From NCBI RefSeq assembly GCF_008329705.1, contig NZ_VTSX01000028.1, positions 1 through 57,682 of the forward strand: a stretch of DNA of 57,682 nt. The letters run 5' to 3'. Under the pieces are notes generated by a model. The model saw only the letters and a program-made list of their open reading frames with translations. It was not told where the DNA came from and searched no databases. This DNA comes from Chryseobacterium sp. SN22. GTDB lineage: Bacteria > Bacteroidota > Bacteroidia > Flavobacteriales > Weeksellaceae. Positions 7,316 through 15,766 of the stretch are shown in pieces (position 1 is the first letter of the stretch; each line of letters opens with the position of its first letter). The position numbers were made by a program, and so were the translations under genes.

Positions 7316-9099
7316 CAGGCATCATTGCCCATAATGCAAAAAATTATCAGCAAGAACTTCATAAGATGACGGATACCATCGCGCACCGGGGTCCGGATGC
7401 TACGCATTCTGAGTTTTATGAAAATGCAGCATTAGGACATCGCCGGCTTTCCATTATTGACCTTTCCGAAAACGGAAAACAACCGATGTTTTCCAATACA
7501 AAAAATGAATGCATTGTCCTGAATGGTGAAATATACGGCTATCAAAAAATTAAAGCACAATATCCTGCATATCCTTATCGTGGAAGTTCCGATACGGAAG
7601 TCATCCTGGCGATTTACCAACGGAAGCAGGAAAAGCTGATCCATGACCTTCCCGGAATGTTTTCTTTTGCTATCTGGAATGATGAAAAGCAGGAATTATT
7701 CTGTGCCAGGGACCGTTTTGGGGAAAAGCCGTTCTATTATGCCATCGGAAGCAATAATGAATTTGTTTTTGCCTCTGAAATCAAGGCTATCCTGGCATCA
7801 GGACTGATCCGCCCGGAAGTAAATCCTGACGCACTTTCCCATTATCTTCAGCATGGTTATATTAATACATATCAAAGCATTTATAAAAATATTTACACGC
7901 TGCCTCCCGCCCATCAGCTGATCTGGAAAGAAGGTAAAGTAACCGTTTCCAGATATTACAGCCTTCCTAAAAAAGATAAGGTGATCAGCTTATCCGATGC
8001 GAAGGAAGAATTTACCTATCTCTTAAAAAATGCGGTGAAGAAACAGCTTGTTGCTGATGTTGAAGTAGGAAGTTTCTTAAGCGGAGGGCTGGACTCCTCT
8101 TCCATTGTTGCTTTGGTTGCCGAATTTTTACCGAAGCAGACAACCATCAGTTTTGGCTACGATCATCAGGACAGCGAGCTTAAATTTGCTAAAGAAATAT
8201 CCGATAAATACAAAACCAACCATATTGAAGTCCATGAAAAAAAAGAGGATCTGGCAACTTCACTGCTAAAAATCTCTCCGTTTTTTGATGAGCCTTTTTC
8301 CGACATTTCTTTTATCCCGCATTTCGAAATATGCAGGAATGCAAGAAAAAATCTTACGGTTGTTTTGTCAGGGGATGCAGGTGACGAGTTGTTTGGAGGT
8401 TATAACTTTTACAGGGTAGAAAATCAGCTGAAGAATCATTTCAGTTATAAAAATATCATTGCCCGGTTCGGATTAAATTTATATCAGAAAATAAAACCCA
8501 TTTCCTTTGTTTCCCAACAGAATCTGAACCACAAGAATATGCTGGATTTCCACCGGAATTTTGTCAGGAATGCCTTTAATCCTGAAGAAAGAATTGCGCT
8601 GGGTATTTCTTCATCCTACGAACAGCCATATAGCTTTACGCCCAATCCGGATTCTTTAAATGACATCATGAGGCATGATCTTGAAACCTATGTTCCGGCC
8701 AATATGATGGTGAAATCCGACAGGATGGCAATGGCCAATTCCCTGGAAGTACGAACGCCTTTTCTGGACATCGATTTCGCCGAATTCTGTATTCAGCTTC
8801 CTGAACAGCTGAAACTTAATCATGATCATGATAAAATCATTCTTCGTGAAGCCATGGGATCTTACTGGACAGAGACCATCCGAAAACGTCATAAACAAGG
8901 TTTTGGAATGAGTGTTAAAAGCTGGTTCGATGAAGAGAATCTTATCCGTCTATCCGGCGAGCTTCTGAAAAATCCTGATCAGAAAATATTTAATTATATC
9001 GATTTTAAAGCTGTCCAAAAGTTTTTAAACAAAGATCATAAGCACTGGAATCTTTTACAGCTGGCACTTTGGGCACATAATAATGCGGTTTACATATGA
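7303..9099 (+). CDS. asnB: Glutamine-dependent asparagine synthase-type amidotransferase
   Basis: At 598 residues this has the full two-domain AsnB layout. MCGIAGII at the start leaves Cys2 as the N-terminal nucleophile of the class II glutaminase, with RGPDA and NGEIY further on. The synthetase domain carries the ATP PP-loop SGGLDSS at residues 260-266 and SGDAGDELFGGYNFY. AsnB hydrolyses glutamine and transfers ammonia to an adenylated carboxyl group. It may make asparagine, but copies inside polysaccharide loci often amidate uronic acids (WbpS-like); the location between glycosyltransferases favours that, though sequence alone does not decide. It overlaps the next gene by 4 bases (ATGA). 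Confidence 0.9.
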   Translation: MCGIAGIIAHNAKNYQQELHKMTDTIAHRGPDATHSEFYENAALGHRRLSIIDLSENGKQPMFSNTKNECIVLNGEIYGYQKIKAQYPAYPYRGSSDTEVILAIYQRKQEKLIHDLPGMFSFAIWNDEKQELFCARDRFGEKPFYYAIGSNNEFVFASEIKAILASGLIRPEVNPDALSHYLQHGYINTYQSIYKNIYTLPPAHQLIWKEGKVTVSRYYSLPKKDKVISLSDAKEEFTYLLKNAVKKQLVADVEVGSFLSGGLDSSSIVALVAEFLPKQTTISFGYDHQDSELKFAKEISDKYKTNHIEVHEKKEDLATSLLKISPFFDEPFSDISFIPHFEICRNARKNLTVVLSGDAGDELFGGYNFYRVENQLKNHFSYKNIIARFGLNLYQKIKPISFVSQQNLNHKNMLDFHRNFVRNAFNPEERIALGISSSYEQPYSFTPNPDSLNDIMRHDLETYVPANMMVKSDRMAMANSLEVRTPFLDIDFAEFCIQLPEQLKLNHDHDKIILREAMGSYWTETIRKRHKQGFGMSVKSWFDEENLIRLSGELLKNPDQKIFNYIDFKAVQKFLNKDHKHWNLLQLALWAHNNAVYI

Positions 9100-10007
9100 T
9101 CATGAGCTTAAAGAAAAAAATATCATCCAGGCTTTATTATTATCAATGGCTTATCAATACGCGAAAACTTCGCGAAGATTTTCCATATTGCCATATTATG
9201 GATATTAAGGGTACCATTGATGATATTATTAAAAATAAAAGATCCATAAGCAGATTCGGGGATGGAGAATTCCGGCTGATGTTTCCTGAGTATCAATTAG
9301 AATTTCAGGAAAACAGCGAAAGGATCAGAGAAAAAATGAGAGAAGTCATTGGATCAGACCTTGACAATCATCTGGTTTGCCTTCCAGAGCCATTTATTTC
9401 AGTAAGATCTTTTGATATAGCGACCAAATACTGGTGGAAAAAATTCATCAATAACTATGGTCCACGAATATCCCCGTTTCTGAATAAGAACAGAAGATAT
9501 GGAAATTCTTTTATTACAAGATTCTATCTGGGATATGAAGATAAATCTGAAAAAAGAAATCTGAAAATTATCCATCACCTGAAAAAAATCTGGGATCAAA
9601 AAGATATTCTGATTATAGAAGGTAAATATTCGAGGCTGGGTGTTGGAAATGACTTATTTGCAAATGCAGCATCAATACAGAGAATTATTTGTCCTGAAAA
9701 AAATGCATTCTCATGCTATGACCATATTTTTGAAGCAGCTATCAGATTCGGAAAAGATAAAGTTATTCTTGCAGCTTTGGGTCCGTCTGCTACCATTTTA
9801 GCATATGATCTGGCTAAACTTAACTATTGGGCAGTTGATATCGGTCATATTGATATTGAGTATATATGGTTTTTAAGAAAAGCAACAGAAAAAATTTCAA
9901 TTGAAGGACGGCATGTTAATGAGGCAGAAATACAGAAATCCTTTGAGCTGCCAATTGAATTTGCAGAAGTTTATCAGCAAAGTATTATTTTAAATATCAC
10001 TGTATGA
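9096..10007 (+). CDS. GT-D fold glycosyltransferase (DUF1792 family)
   Basis: A 303-residue protein with the signatures of the DUF1792/GT-D family described for a streptococcal adhesin-glycosylating enzyme: SISRFGDGE at residues 50-58, LGVGNDLF and LAALGPSATILAYDLAK in the nucleotide-binding core, and DIGHIDIEY at about 248-256. This third glycosyltransferase fold is distinct from GT-A and GT-B. It overlaps asnB and the next GT2 gene by 4 bases each, so all three are probably translationally coupled. An internal ATG at 9102 (MSLKKK) is an alternative start. The sugar added is unknown. Confidence 0.8.
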   Translation: MIMSLKKKISSRLYYYQWLINTRKLREDFPYCHIMDIKGTIDDIIKNKRSISRFGDGEFRLMFPEYQLEFQENSERIREKMREVIGSDLDNHLVCLPEPFISVRSFDIATKYWWKKFINNYGPRISPFLNKNRRYGNSFITRFYLGYEDKSEKRNLKIIHHLKKIWDQKDILIIEGKYSRLGVGNDLFANAASIQRIICPEKNAFSCYDHIFEAAIRFGKDKVILAALGPSATILAYDLAKLNYWAVDIGHIDIEYIWFLRKATEKISIEGRHVNEAEIQKSFELPIEFAEVYQQSIILNITV

Positions 10008-10957
10008 ATCTAAATATATCTGTTATCATTCCCGTTTACAATGCTTCGCGGTTTTTAAGAAAATCGGTTGATTCTGCACTACAGTTTGATGAAGTAAGAG
10101 AAGTTATATTGGCAGAAGACGGTTCTACAGATAATTCTTTGGCAATCTGCAAACAATTGGCTTCCGAAAATCCTAAAATACGTCTTTATCAGCACCATGA
10201 TAGAGGGAACCACGGAGCCGGCGCAACCCGTAACTTAGGAATCGAAATGGCAACACAGGACTTTATTGCTTTTCTGGATGCCGATGATTATTATCTTCCC
10301 AACCGTTTTGATGCTGAAAGAGAATCCCTTAAGGACCCGAAAATAGACGGTGTTTTCGGAGCGATAGGGGTTGAATATTTAACTGAAAAAGGGAAAGAAG
10401 AATATCAGGTCAAGTTTAGGGATTCTCCTCTTACTACCGTAAACTTTGCGGCGGAAGGAGAAAATGTTTTTAAAGGACTATTGGGATTAACGTCTGATCC
10501 TTTTGGTTCCTTTTTTCATTTAAATACTTTAACCATTAGAAAATCGGCCTTAGAAAAAACAAAGCTGCGATTTAATATTAATCTTCGTGTTCATCAGGAT
10601 TCCGATTTTAACTTGAAGCTTACCTACCACTGTTACCTGAAGTCCGGAATTATTGATAAAGCTGTCGCGATAAGAGGTGTTCACGACGACAACAGAATTA
10701 CCAAAATAAAACCGTATTCTGCAAAATTTTATCAAAACAGTTTCCTGTATAATGAATCTTTATATACCTGGAGTAAGGAAGTCCCTTTAAATAAAGAGTA
10801 TGCAAAAAAAATAAAGCTTAATTACCTAAGTTTTAAAATAGCCAATCAGAAAGGGCTGAAAAGATGGATTTTATTTTTATCAGTAGCCTTAAGATACCCT
10901 GAATTTCTTAAAACAAGATATCGGTTTCACGCCTTAAACACTCAGTATGATCAGTAA
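10004..10957 (+). CDS. Family 2 glycosyltransferase (paralog of the one at 12087)
   Basis: A 317-residue GT-A enzyme: VIIPVYNASRFL, AEDGSTDNS, NHGAGATRNLG and LDADDYYLPNRFDAE at about residues 91-105. The last two blocks are nearly the same in the protein at 12087-13028, marking the pair as paralogs. The LHRVHQDSD region near residue 200 supplies a conserved acidic residue late in the domain. It overlaps the GT-D gene by 4 bases at the start and the following gene by 11 bases at the end, a tight operon arrangement. Base composition is more AT-rich than in its paralog. Confidence 0.82.
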   Translation: MNLNISVIIPVYNASRFLRKSVDSALQFDEVREVILAEDGSTDNSLAICKQLASENPKIRLYQHHDRGNHGAGATRNLGIEMATQDFIAFLDADDYYLPNRFDAERESLKDPKIDGVFGAIGVEYLTEKGKEEYQVKFRDSPLTTVNFAAEGENVFKGLLGLTSDPFGSFFHLNTLTIRKSALEKTKLRFNINLRVHQDSDFNLKLTYHCYLKSGIIDKAVAIRGVHDDNRITKIKPYSAKFYQNSFLYNESLYTWSKEVPLNKEYAKKIKLNYLSFKIANQKGLKRWILFLSVALRYPEFLKTRYRFHALNTQYDQ

Positions 10958-12020
10958 AAAAATAAATCAGGTTAAAAGGCTTTTTAGTGATTCTATAGCT
11001 TTTTTGCAGCTGAAACTTTATACTCCGCATAAAAATGATAAAGTTTTGCTGATCAATTTTAAAAATCCAAATCTTTATCATCGGTTTTTCTATCTGATGG
11101 TAAAATTTTATCAGCTTTCAGGATATACGATTTGTTACCCCATGGATTTCGCAAGATTCAGAAACTTAAGGAATAAAGACCGCTATCTCGGGCTTATTGT
11201 TCGCGAAAAAAACTTTTTAAGCATTCATAAAAGAAATCTTCCCGAAAGTGTAATTGAAATAAGCGATGAAATGTTCAGCCCAGATTATTTCTCCAACTAT
11301 TTTGAATATCAGAATAAACAGGAAAATGTATTCCATGTGCCGATGAGTTTTCATCCTTTTATGTACAGTCAGGAGATTTGGAATCGCAAAGTCAATACGG
11401 AAAGAAAAAGGTTTAGCTCGATCTTCTGTTACGGCAATTTCGATGCGCAGGCCTATCTGGATATAAGAAGAACAGAATTCACGGTAGAGACCAGAGTTGA
11501 TTTATTAGCCTTTTTTCAGAAGAAAGAAAAATTCATTTCTGTTCACGGAAAAGAAGAGATCGTTTCTGCAGATAATAAACTGAATAAGAAATATGTTTTT
11601 GCCATAAAAGAAAACTATGGTATCAAGATGGAAGATATCCGGGAACTTCTCTCCTATTTTAATTTTTACCTCTGCTGTCCGGGCGTAGTGATGCCATTGT
11701 GCCATAACGTCATTGAGGCCATGTCAGTAGGAACTATTCCACTTATCCAGAAAGAATATGCTGAGGTTATGTATCCCAATCTCACCCATCAATCAAACGC
11801 GATCATCTTTAATGATCTGGATGATTTGGAATATATTATTCAAGATAAAATATTTAATTATTCTGACCAGGAGATTCTAACTATGAAGACAAATGTTCTG
11901 GAATATTACGATAAATATCTCTCCCCGCATGGTATGGTAAAAAACCTTAACCAAAGCATTTTGAAAAAAAAACCGATATATTTACAGGCAGAACACAGAA
12001 GTGTAAAATTTCTAAGATGA
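10947..12020 (+). CDS. Exostosin-like/GT-B glycosyltransferase
   Basis: A 357-residue protein without GT-A motifs. The C-terminal third has YLCCPGVVMPLCHNVIEAMSVGTIPLI (given here only by its key parts CCPG, CHNVIEAMSVG and IPLI at about 244-270), the pattern of exostosin-like (GT47) and related GT-B enzymes in which a conserved Glu follows the donor-binding loop. The N-terminal half is basic and lacks a signal peptide, fitting a cytoplasmic, membrane-associated enzyme. It overlaps the upstream GT2 gene by 11 bases. The next gene starts 66 bases later. Family assignment is by motif only. Confidence 0.6.
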   Translation: MISKKINQVKRLFSDSIAFLQLKLYTPHKNDKVLLINFKNPNLYHRFFYLMVKFYQLSGYTICYPMDFARFRNLRNKDRYLGLIVREKNFLSIHKRNLPESVIEISDEMFSPDYFSNYFEYQNKQENVFHVPMSFHPFMYSQEIWNRKVNTERKRFSSIFCYGNFDAQAYLDIRRTEFTVETRVDLLAFFQKKEKFISVHGKEEIVSADNKLNKKYVFAIKENYGIKMEDIRELLSYFNFYLCCPGVVMPLCHNVIEAMSVGTIPLIQKEYAEVMYPNLTHQSNAIIFNDLDDLEYIIQDKIFNYSDQEILTMKTNVLEYYDKYLSPHGMVKNLNQSILKKKPIYLQAEHRSVKFLR

Positions 12021-12086
12021 GTTACAAAACTCAGTAAATACTTTTGAAAATTAAACTTAATCAGACTTTACAAACACCTATTCATC

Positions 12087-13028
12087 ATGAAAATCTCCGT
12101 TATTGTTCCCGTTTACAACGCCGAAAAATATGTGACCCAGGCCGTAGAATCTGCCCTGCAGTTTGATGAAGTGTACGAGATCATTCTGGTTGAAGACAAG
12201 TCGCCGGACAATGCGTTGGAAGTCTGCCAGAAACTGGCCGAAAAATACGACCGCATCAAGCTGTTTCAGCACCCGGACAAAGGCAATCACGGAGCGGGGC
12301 CGACAAGAAACCTTGGGCTTGAAAAGGCAACCGGGGATTTTATCGCTTTCCTTGATGCAGATGACTATTATCTTCCCAACCGTTTTGATGCGGAGAAAGA
12401 ACTTTTCAAAGACCCTAAAGTGGAAGGCGTTTATGGAGCATTGGGTGTTCATTATTATTCTGAAAAGGCAAAAGAGCAATATTACCCACTGTTTAAAGAC
12501 AATCTGACAACGGTATACAAAAAGCATGATCCGAAAGATGTTTTTCCAGGGCAATTGAATATGAAGGGGAGCTTCGGACTGTTTAGCATCGACTGTCTCA
12601 CGATAAGAAGAACGTCAATGGTCAGGAAACTGAAACCGTTCTTCAAAACCCATCTGAGGCTGCATCAGGATACGGAGTTTTTATTCAGGCTTTCATATTA
12701 CGTGGATCTTTATCCCGGAATCTTAGATCAGGCCATTGCCATGAGAGGGGTTCATGAAAACAACAGGATTACTGCCGTTGATTCGAAAAAAGTAAATCCG
12801 GCGATAACCAGGGTACTGCTTTGGAGAGAAATTAATAATTGGGCAAAGAATGAAAAAACAATTCCCCAGGATGTAAAGCTGCATATTGAAAGAATGCACC
12901 GCAGCTACGAAATTGCCCTTGCACCGGCTGTAAAAAAATGGGGGATGATTACCAAGTATCTTGTTAAAGATTACCGAAGCATCCGTTCCGGATTATATAA
13001 TATCAATTTCAGGAAATATTTATTCTAA
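12087..13028 (+). CDS. Family 2 glycosyltransferase (paralog of the one at 10004)
   Basis: A 313-residue GT-A enzyme with VIVPVYNAEKYV, EDKSPDNA, NHGAGPTRNLG and DADDYYLPNRFDAE, followed by LRLHQDTEF. These blocks match the protein at 10004-10957 almost residue for residue, while the C-terminal ~60 residues diverge, which suggests a shared donor and a different acceptor. Its codon use is richer in G+C than the paralog. It is the last plus-strand gene before a convergent pair of decayed genes; its stop codon overlaps the original stop of the minus-strand SGNH pseudogene. Confidence 0.83.
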   Translation: MKISVIVPVYNAEKYVTQAVESALQFDEVYEIILVEDKSPDNALEVCQKLAEKYDRIKLFQHPDKGNHGAGPTRNLGLEKATGDFIAFLDADDYYLPNRFDAEKELFKDPKVEGVYGALGVHYYSEKAKEQYYPLFKDNLTTVYKKHDPKDVFPGQLNMKGSFGLFSIDCLTIRRTSMVRKLKPFFKTHLRLHQDTEFLFRLSYYVDLYPGILDQAIAMRGVHENNRITAVDSKKVNPAITRVLLWREINNWAKNEKTIPQDVKLHIERMHRSYEIALAPAVKKWGMITKYLVKDYRSIRSGLYNINFRKYLF

Positions 13029-13946
13029 TGGTGTTTGCTTAAAATGGAATCTGCGATCTGCCCGTAAATATTTTCCCGGAGGTTTTATACATGTGATTTC
13101 CATCGGTATAGCGGTAATCTTTTGCCTTTAAGGAGAAATCGAAGAAATGAACATTGTATTGCTTTGAAATGGATCTTATTTTTTCGCTAAACTCGGGCGA
13201 ATAAGAATTTTCAACAGCCATTATCTTTTCGGATGCGGGAATCCTTACGAGATAGACCGTCCCTTTATCTTTAAGAAACCGAATAATATCTTCAAGTGCT
13301 TTGATTCTAAAAGAGGATAGTTTCTGCGTCCTGGCCATCTGGTCCCTGTAAAATGCGATCTTTGACAGTTCTCTTTTCCTTACGGAATCTTTGGCCATAT
13401 CCACATTTACTTCCAGCCAGCCGTCTTTATGCAGATAAGTATTGGATCGGCCTTTCTGCTCACGTTCTGTAAAGATTTTAAACCAGCTTCTGGAGTAAAT
13501 TCTTCATAAGGTACTTATAGTTAGGCGACATATTATAGAAATACATATTTCCCAAAGGGGAATTTTCTTTTTCGGGAAGTTCTTCAGCCCTACCCTTAAA
13601 ATTTTTATCTGACGATAAATTCCAGGATCTACGGTTATGATAAACAGACCATTTTTGTATCCGGGTTTAATTTTCTTTTTAAAGCATCCAGATAAACCGA
13701 CCCATATGGAGACTGCACTACGTTTAGTGAAAAATTATCAAATTTCTGTTGAAGTTTCTCTTCCAAAACACCGGGCTGTACGGCCTGCGACCCCCTTGAA
13801 TCTCCTAAGATGATATTGATCGGCTTATCCACCGCAAAATGCATATAGCTGTCATCCGTATTTCCGTCCGCAAATGCTCCCAGTACAGCCAGTACGAAGA
13901 TACACCCAAAACCATATAATGATATTTTTAGCAAAAATGTTTTCAT
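13025..13946 (-). pseudogene. SGNH-hydrolase-like (AlgJ/DltD-type) polysaccharide O-acyl transferase partner, four frameshifts
   Basis: Reading the minus strand and allowing shifts restores one ~305-residue protein. It begins MKTFLLKISLYGFGCIFVLA (a membrane anchor), then ILGDSRGSQ (SGNH block I, GDS), FIITVDPWNLSS, NMYFYNMSPNY, SWFKIFTERE, and ends near DGNHMY (block V, with the Asp and His) and GQIADSIL. The frame changes at four places: an A-run near 13678, near 13625, near 13505 and a G-run near 13062, each consistent with a 1-base loss or gain. Such proteins work with an MBOAT membrane protein to O-acylate exported polysaccharide. The neighbours are free of similar lesions, so gene decay is more likely than poor sequence, but errors in homopolymers remain possible. 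Confidence 0.8.
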
Positions 13947-13947
13947 A

Positions 13948-14173
13948 CTAAAACTGGAAATAAATAAATAAATTCATAATTTCCGAAACTGCATAACGGA
14001 AAAATAATAATAATTATGCTTATATAAATCATTCTCTTCAACCAGGGATTAAACCTCCTAATTTTGCTGTGAGAATAAGTATATTCTGATATTGATATTT
14101 TTTATTGAAAACAAACCAGTACAGTATAAAAACACCTGGTAAAAGATTAAAAGTTTACGGAATTAAATAGCAT
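13948..14173 (-). pseudogene. MBOAT family O-acyltransferase remnant (middle deleted)
   Basis: The minus strand shows both ends of a membrane-bound O-acyltransferase. The start MLFNSVNF at 14173 is the usual opening of Bacteroidetes MBOAT proteins; a frameshift later follows PGVFILYWFVFNKKYQYQN and ILIL, the first membrane segment. Then the reading passes at about 14070 straight into RRFNPWLKRMIYISI...FGNYEFIYFQF, the typical C-terminus, which itself holds an extra ATTT unit (slippage in an ATTTATTTATTT tract). About 75 of an expected ~470 residues are left, so some 1.2 kb is gone. The stop lies one base before the start of the SGNH pseudogene, the classic gene order of an O-acylation pair. 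Confidence 0.75.
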
Positions 14174-14354
14174 ACCTCTTAAATGAATTTCTTACGAAAA
14201 TTTATACCGGAAAACTCCGTAAACTTCCTTTAAAACGAGAAGACAATGTGAAAACGGTTTTGATTCACGGTTTGATTTTTAAGAAATAATAGTCAGGTTG
14301 ATTGTATAATCTTAAAAATTCATGAGAATTTCAAAGGTTAAACCATTGCCATTT
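14174..14354. other. AT-rich spacer between MBOAT remnant and methyltransferase
   Basis: No coding frame or convincing promoter is visible here. It contains one arm (14216-14226) of an 11-base inverted repeat whose other arm (14151-14161) lies in the MBOAT remnant; the repeat may be chance. Confidence 0.4.
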
Positions 14355-15125
14355 TTACTTTACAAAAATCCCGATATACTTCCCTTCATACTCCACCACT
14401 GTGGTTTTAAGGTTATTCTGTTCACAGAAATCCTGGTAAGCCGAGTTGTCGCCGATGTCGTCACTGATGAAGATACCTCCGGTTTTCAGGTGTTTATAGA
14501 GTTCGTTATATGCCCAGAACCTTCCGTTGTAGCTTTTATCCGAATCGTAATGAACCACATCGAAAACAGGGCTGTCAGCGAAAATTTTAGGAAGGGATTC
14601 TTTATCCGCAAAACGGAAAAGCTTCCAGTGAGGTTTCAGGTTTTCGGGAACAATACATCCTACATACCGGTCACCGTCCTGTGCCAGATAAGGCATATCG
14701 GAACTGTAAAGCGTTCCTTTTCTTTTCTCAAGAGATAAAAGCGCGGCTAAAGAAGACCATCCGTAAGCAACTCCCGTCTCCACTACGTTCTTTGCCTTTG
14801 CAAATTCACAGGCATAATAAATCAGTTCCAATGCTCCGGCTCCGCCCATTTTAATGGGACATTCCTTTTGTTTCTGTTCGGAGTTTTTTAAAACCTCAGC
14901 ATATGTACTTCTAAAGGAATCCATGTCCAGTCCGAAAAGCTTGGAAATTGCTTCTTTTTGGGAAATCGCCTTTGAAGCAGCCCAGGAATTTGTTTTTTCC
15001 TTTCCTTTGAAAGCATTCCTTCTCTGTAAAGTATTTTTTATGATTTTCCTTCTTAATTCCGGATAAAGGTCAGGCCTTTTAAGATAAGCAATAAGTGTTT
15101 TGAGAACCGATGATATTTCGCTCAC
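14355..15125 (-). CDS. Class I SAM-dependent methyltransferase
   Basis: A 256-residue protein when started at the GTG at 15125 (MSEISSVLKTLIAYL). A TTG 21 bases further upstream is also in frame but lies inside the promoter box, so it is unlikely. The core is a Rossmann methyltransferase of the Methyltransf_24/CmcI-like type: VVETGVAYGWSSLAALL is motif I (ExGxxxGxS), FDVVHYDSDKSYNG holds the acidic metal or SAM-binding residues, and GGIFISDDI closes the core strand. It probably O-methylates a sugar or a lipid-linked intermediate of the polysaccharide, an inference from location. It is transcribed divergently from the next block of genes. Confidence 0.8.
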   Translation of the reverse strand: MSEISSVLKTLIAYLKRPDLYPELRRKIIKNTLQRRNAFKGKEKTNSWAASKAISQKEAISKLFGLDMDSFRSTYAEVLKNSEQKQKECPIKMGGAGALELIYYACEFAKAKNVVETGVAYGWSSLAALLSLEKRKGTLYSSDMPYLAQDGDRYVGCIVPENLKPHWKLFRFADKESLPKIFADSPVFDVVHYDSDKSYNGRFWAYNELYKHLKTGGIFISDDIGDNSAYQDFCEQNNLKTTVVEYEGKYIGIFVK

Positions 15126-15143
15126 TGTGTTGAATTTAATACA

Positions 15144-15174
15144 CAAAAATAATATTTTTTGCGGTATAATACAA
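15144..15174 (-). promoter_or_regulatory. Flavobacterial promoter for the methyltransferase gene
   Basis: On the minus strand TTG (15174-15172) is followed after 20 bases by TATTTTTG (15151-15144), matching the Bacteroidetes -33 TTG and -7 TAnnTTTG boxes. The GTG start at 15125 would give a leader of about 15 bases. Confidence 0.65.
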
Positions 15175-15187
15175 TTAATTATCTTTG
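15159..15187 (+). promoter_or_regulatory. Flavobacterial promoter for the 15221-20073 gene block
   Basis: TTG (15159-15161), an 18-base spacer and TATCTTTG (15180-15187) match the Bacteroidetes housekeeping promoter. It overlaps the divergent minus-strand promoter, so the two may compete. Confidence 0.7.
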
Positions 15188-15220
15188 CGATACAAATTAT
15201 GAATTAAATATAATCCCAAC

Positions 15221-15766
15221 ATGCTGCACCTTATTCTTGAAAAGCTCCAACGCAAGCACCAGCTTTCTGTACTCAAAAAAAATCCCAACACCAATGTAGG
15301 AAGCATCAAAGTAGGCATCAACAACCATTTTATCTTATCTGAAGAACTGGAAAAGGTAGCCATCGGCTCCTCTGTAAATTTCAGAAATTACATTCATATT
15401 TTAGTGGAAAAAAAAGCAAAGCTTACTATCGGAAACGGTGTTTTCATGAATAATTTCTGCTCGGTGAACTGCCTCGATTCTATTTCAATAGGGGAAAATA
15501 CGCTTTTCGGGGAAAATGTAAAGCTGTATGACCATAATCATTCCTATAATGCTGCACCTGAATTTAATGTTTCAAAGTCGGATTTTTCTACGGCTCCGAT
15601 AAAAATCGGAAAAAACTGCTGGCTGGGAAGCAACGTTACGATACTGAAAGGAGTCTCGATCGGTGATAACTGTATTATTGGTGCGGGATGTACTGTTTTC
15701 AAAGACGTCCCGAGCAATACGAAGGTCTTCAATCAGCAGCATCTAATCTCTAAATCCGTTTTATGA
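15221..15766 (+). CDS. Left-handed beta-helix acyltransferase (maltose acetyltransferase/WbbJ-like)
   Basis: A 181-residue hexapeptide-repeat protein. Repeats of [LIV]GxxxxI type run from residue ~30 to 165 (IGSSVNFRNYIHI, IGENTLFGENV, IGKNCWLGSNVTIL, IGDNCIIGAGC). The loop YDHNHSY at about residues 106-112 carries the catalytic histidine region of acetyl-CoA dependent sugar O- or N-acetyltransferases. The C-terminus is short. It is first in a plus-strand operon with glycosyltransferases and overlaps the next gene by 4 bases. It likely decorates a sugar before or after transfer; the acyl group is assumed to be acetyl. Confidence 0.85.
   Translation: MLHLILEKLQRKHQLSVLKKNPNTNVGSIKVGINNHFILSEELEKVAIGSSVNFRNYIHILVEKKAKLTIGNGVFMNNFCSVNCLDSISIGENTLFGENVKLYDHNHSYNAAPEFNVSKSDFSTAPIKIGKNCWLGSNVTILKGVSIGDNCIIGAGCTVFKDVPSNTKVFNQQHLISKSVL

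Noticed and set aside
14151..14226. 11-base inverted repeat (AAGTTTACGGA / TCCGTAAACTT)
   Set aside because: One arm is part of the MBOAT coding remnant (NSVNF) and the arms are 54 bases apart; no transposase, target duplication or known element is present.
15126..15146. TTG start at 15146 for the methyltransferase
   Set aside because: The TTG lies within the TATTTTTG promoter box, so it would not be on the mRNA; the GTG at 15125 fits better.
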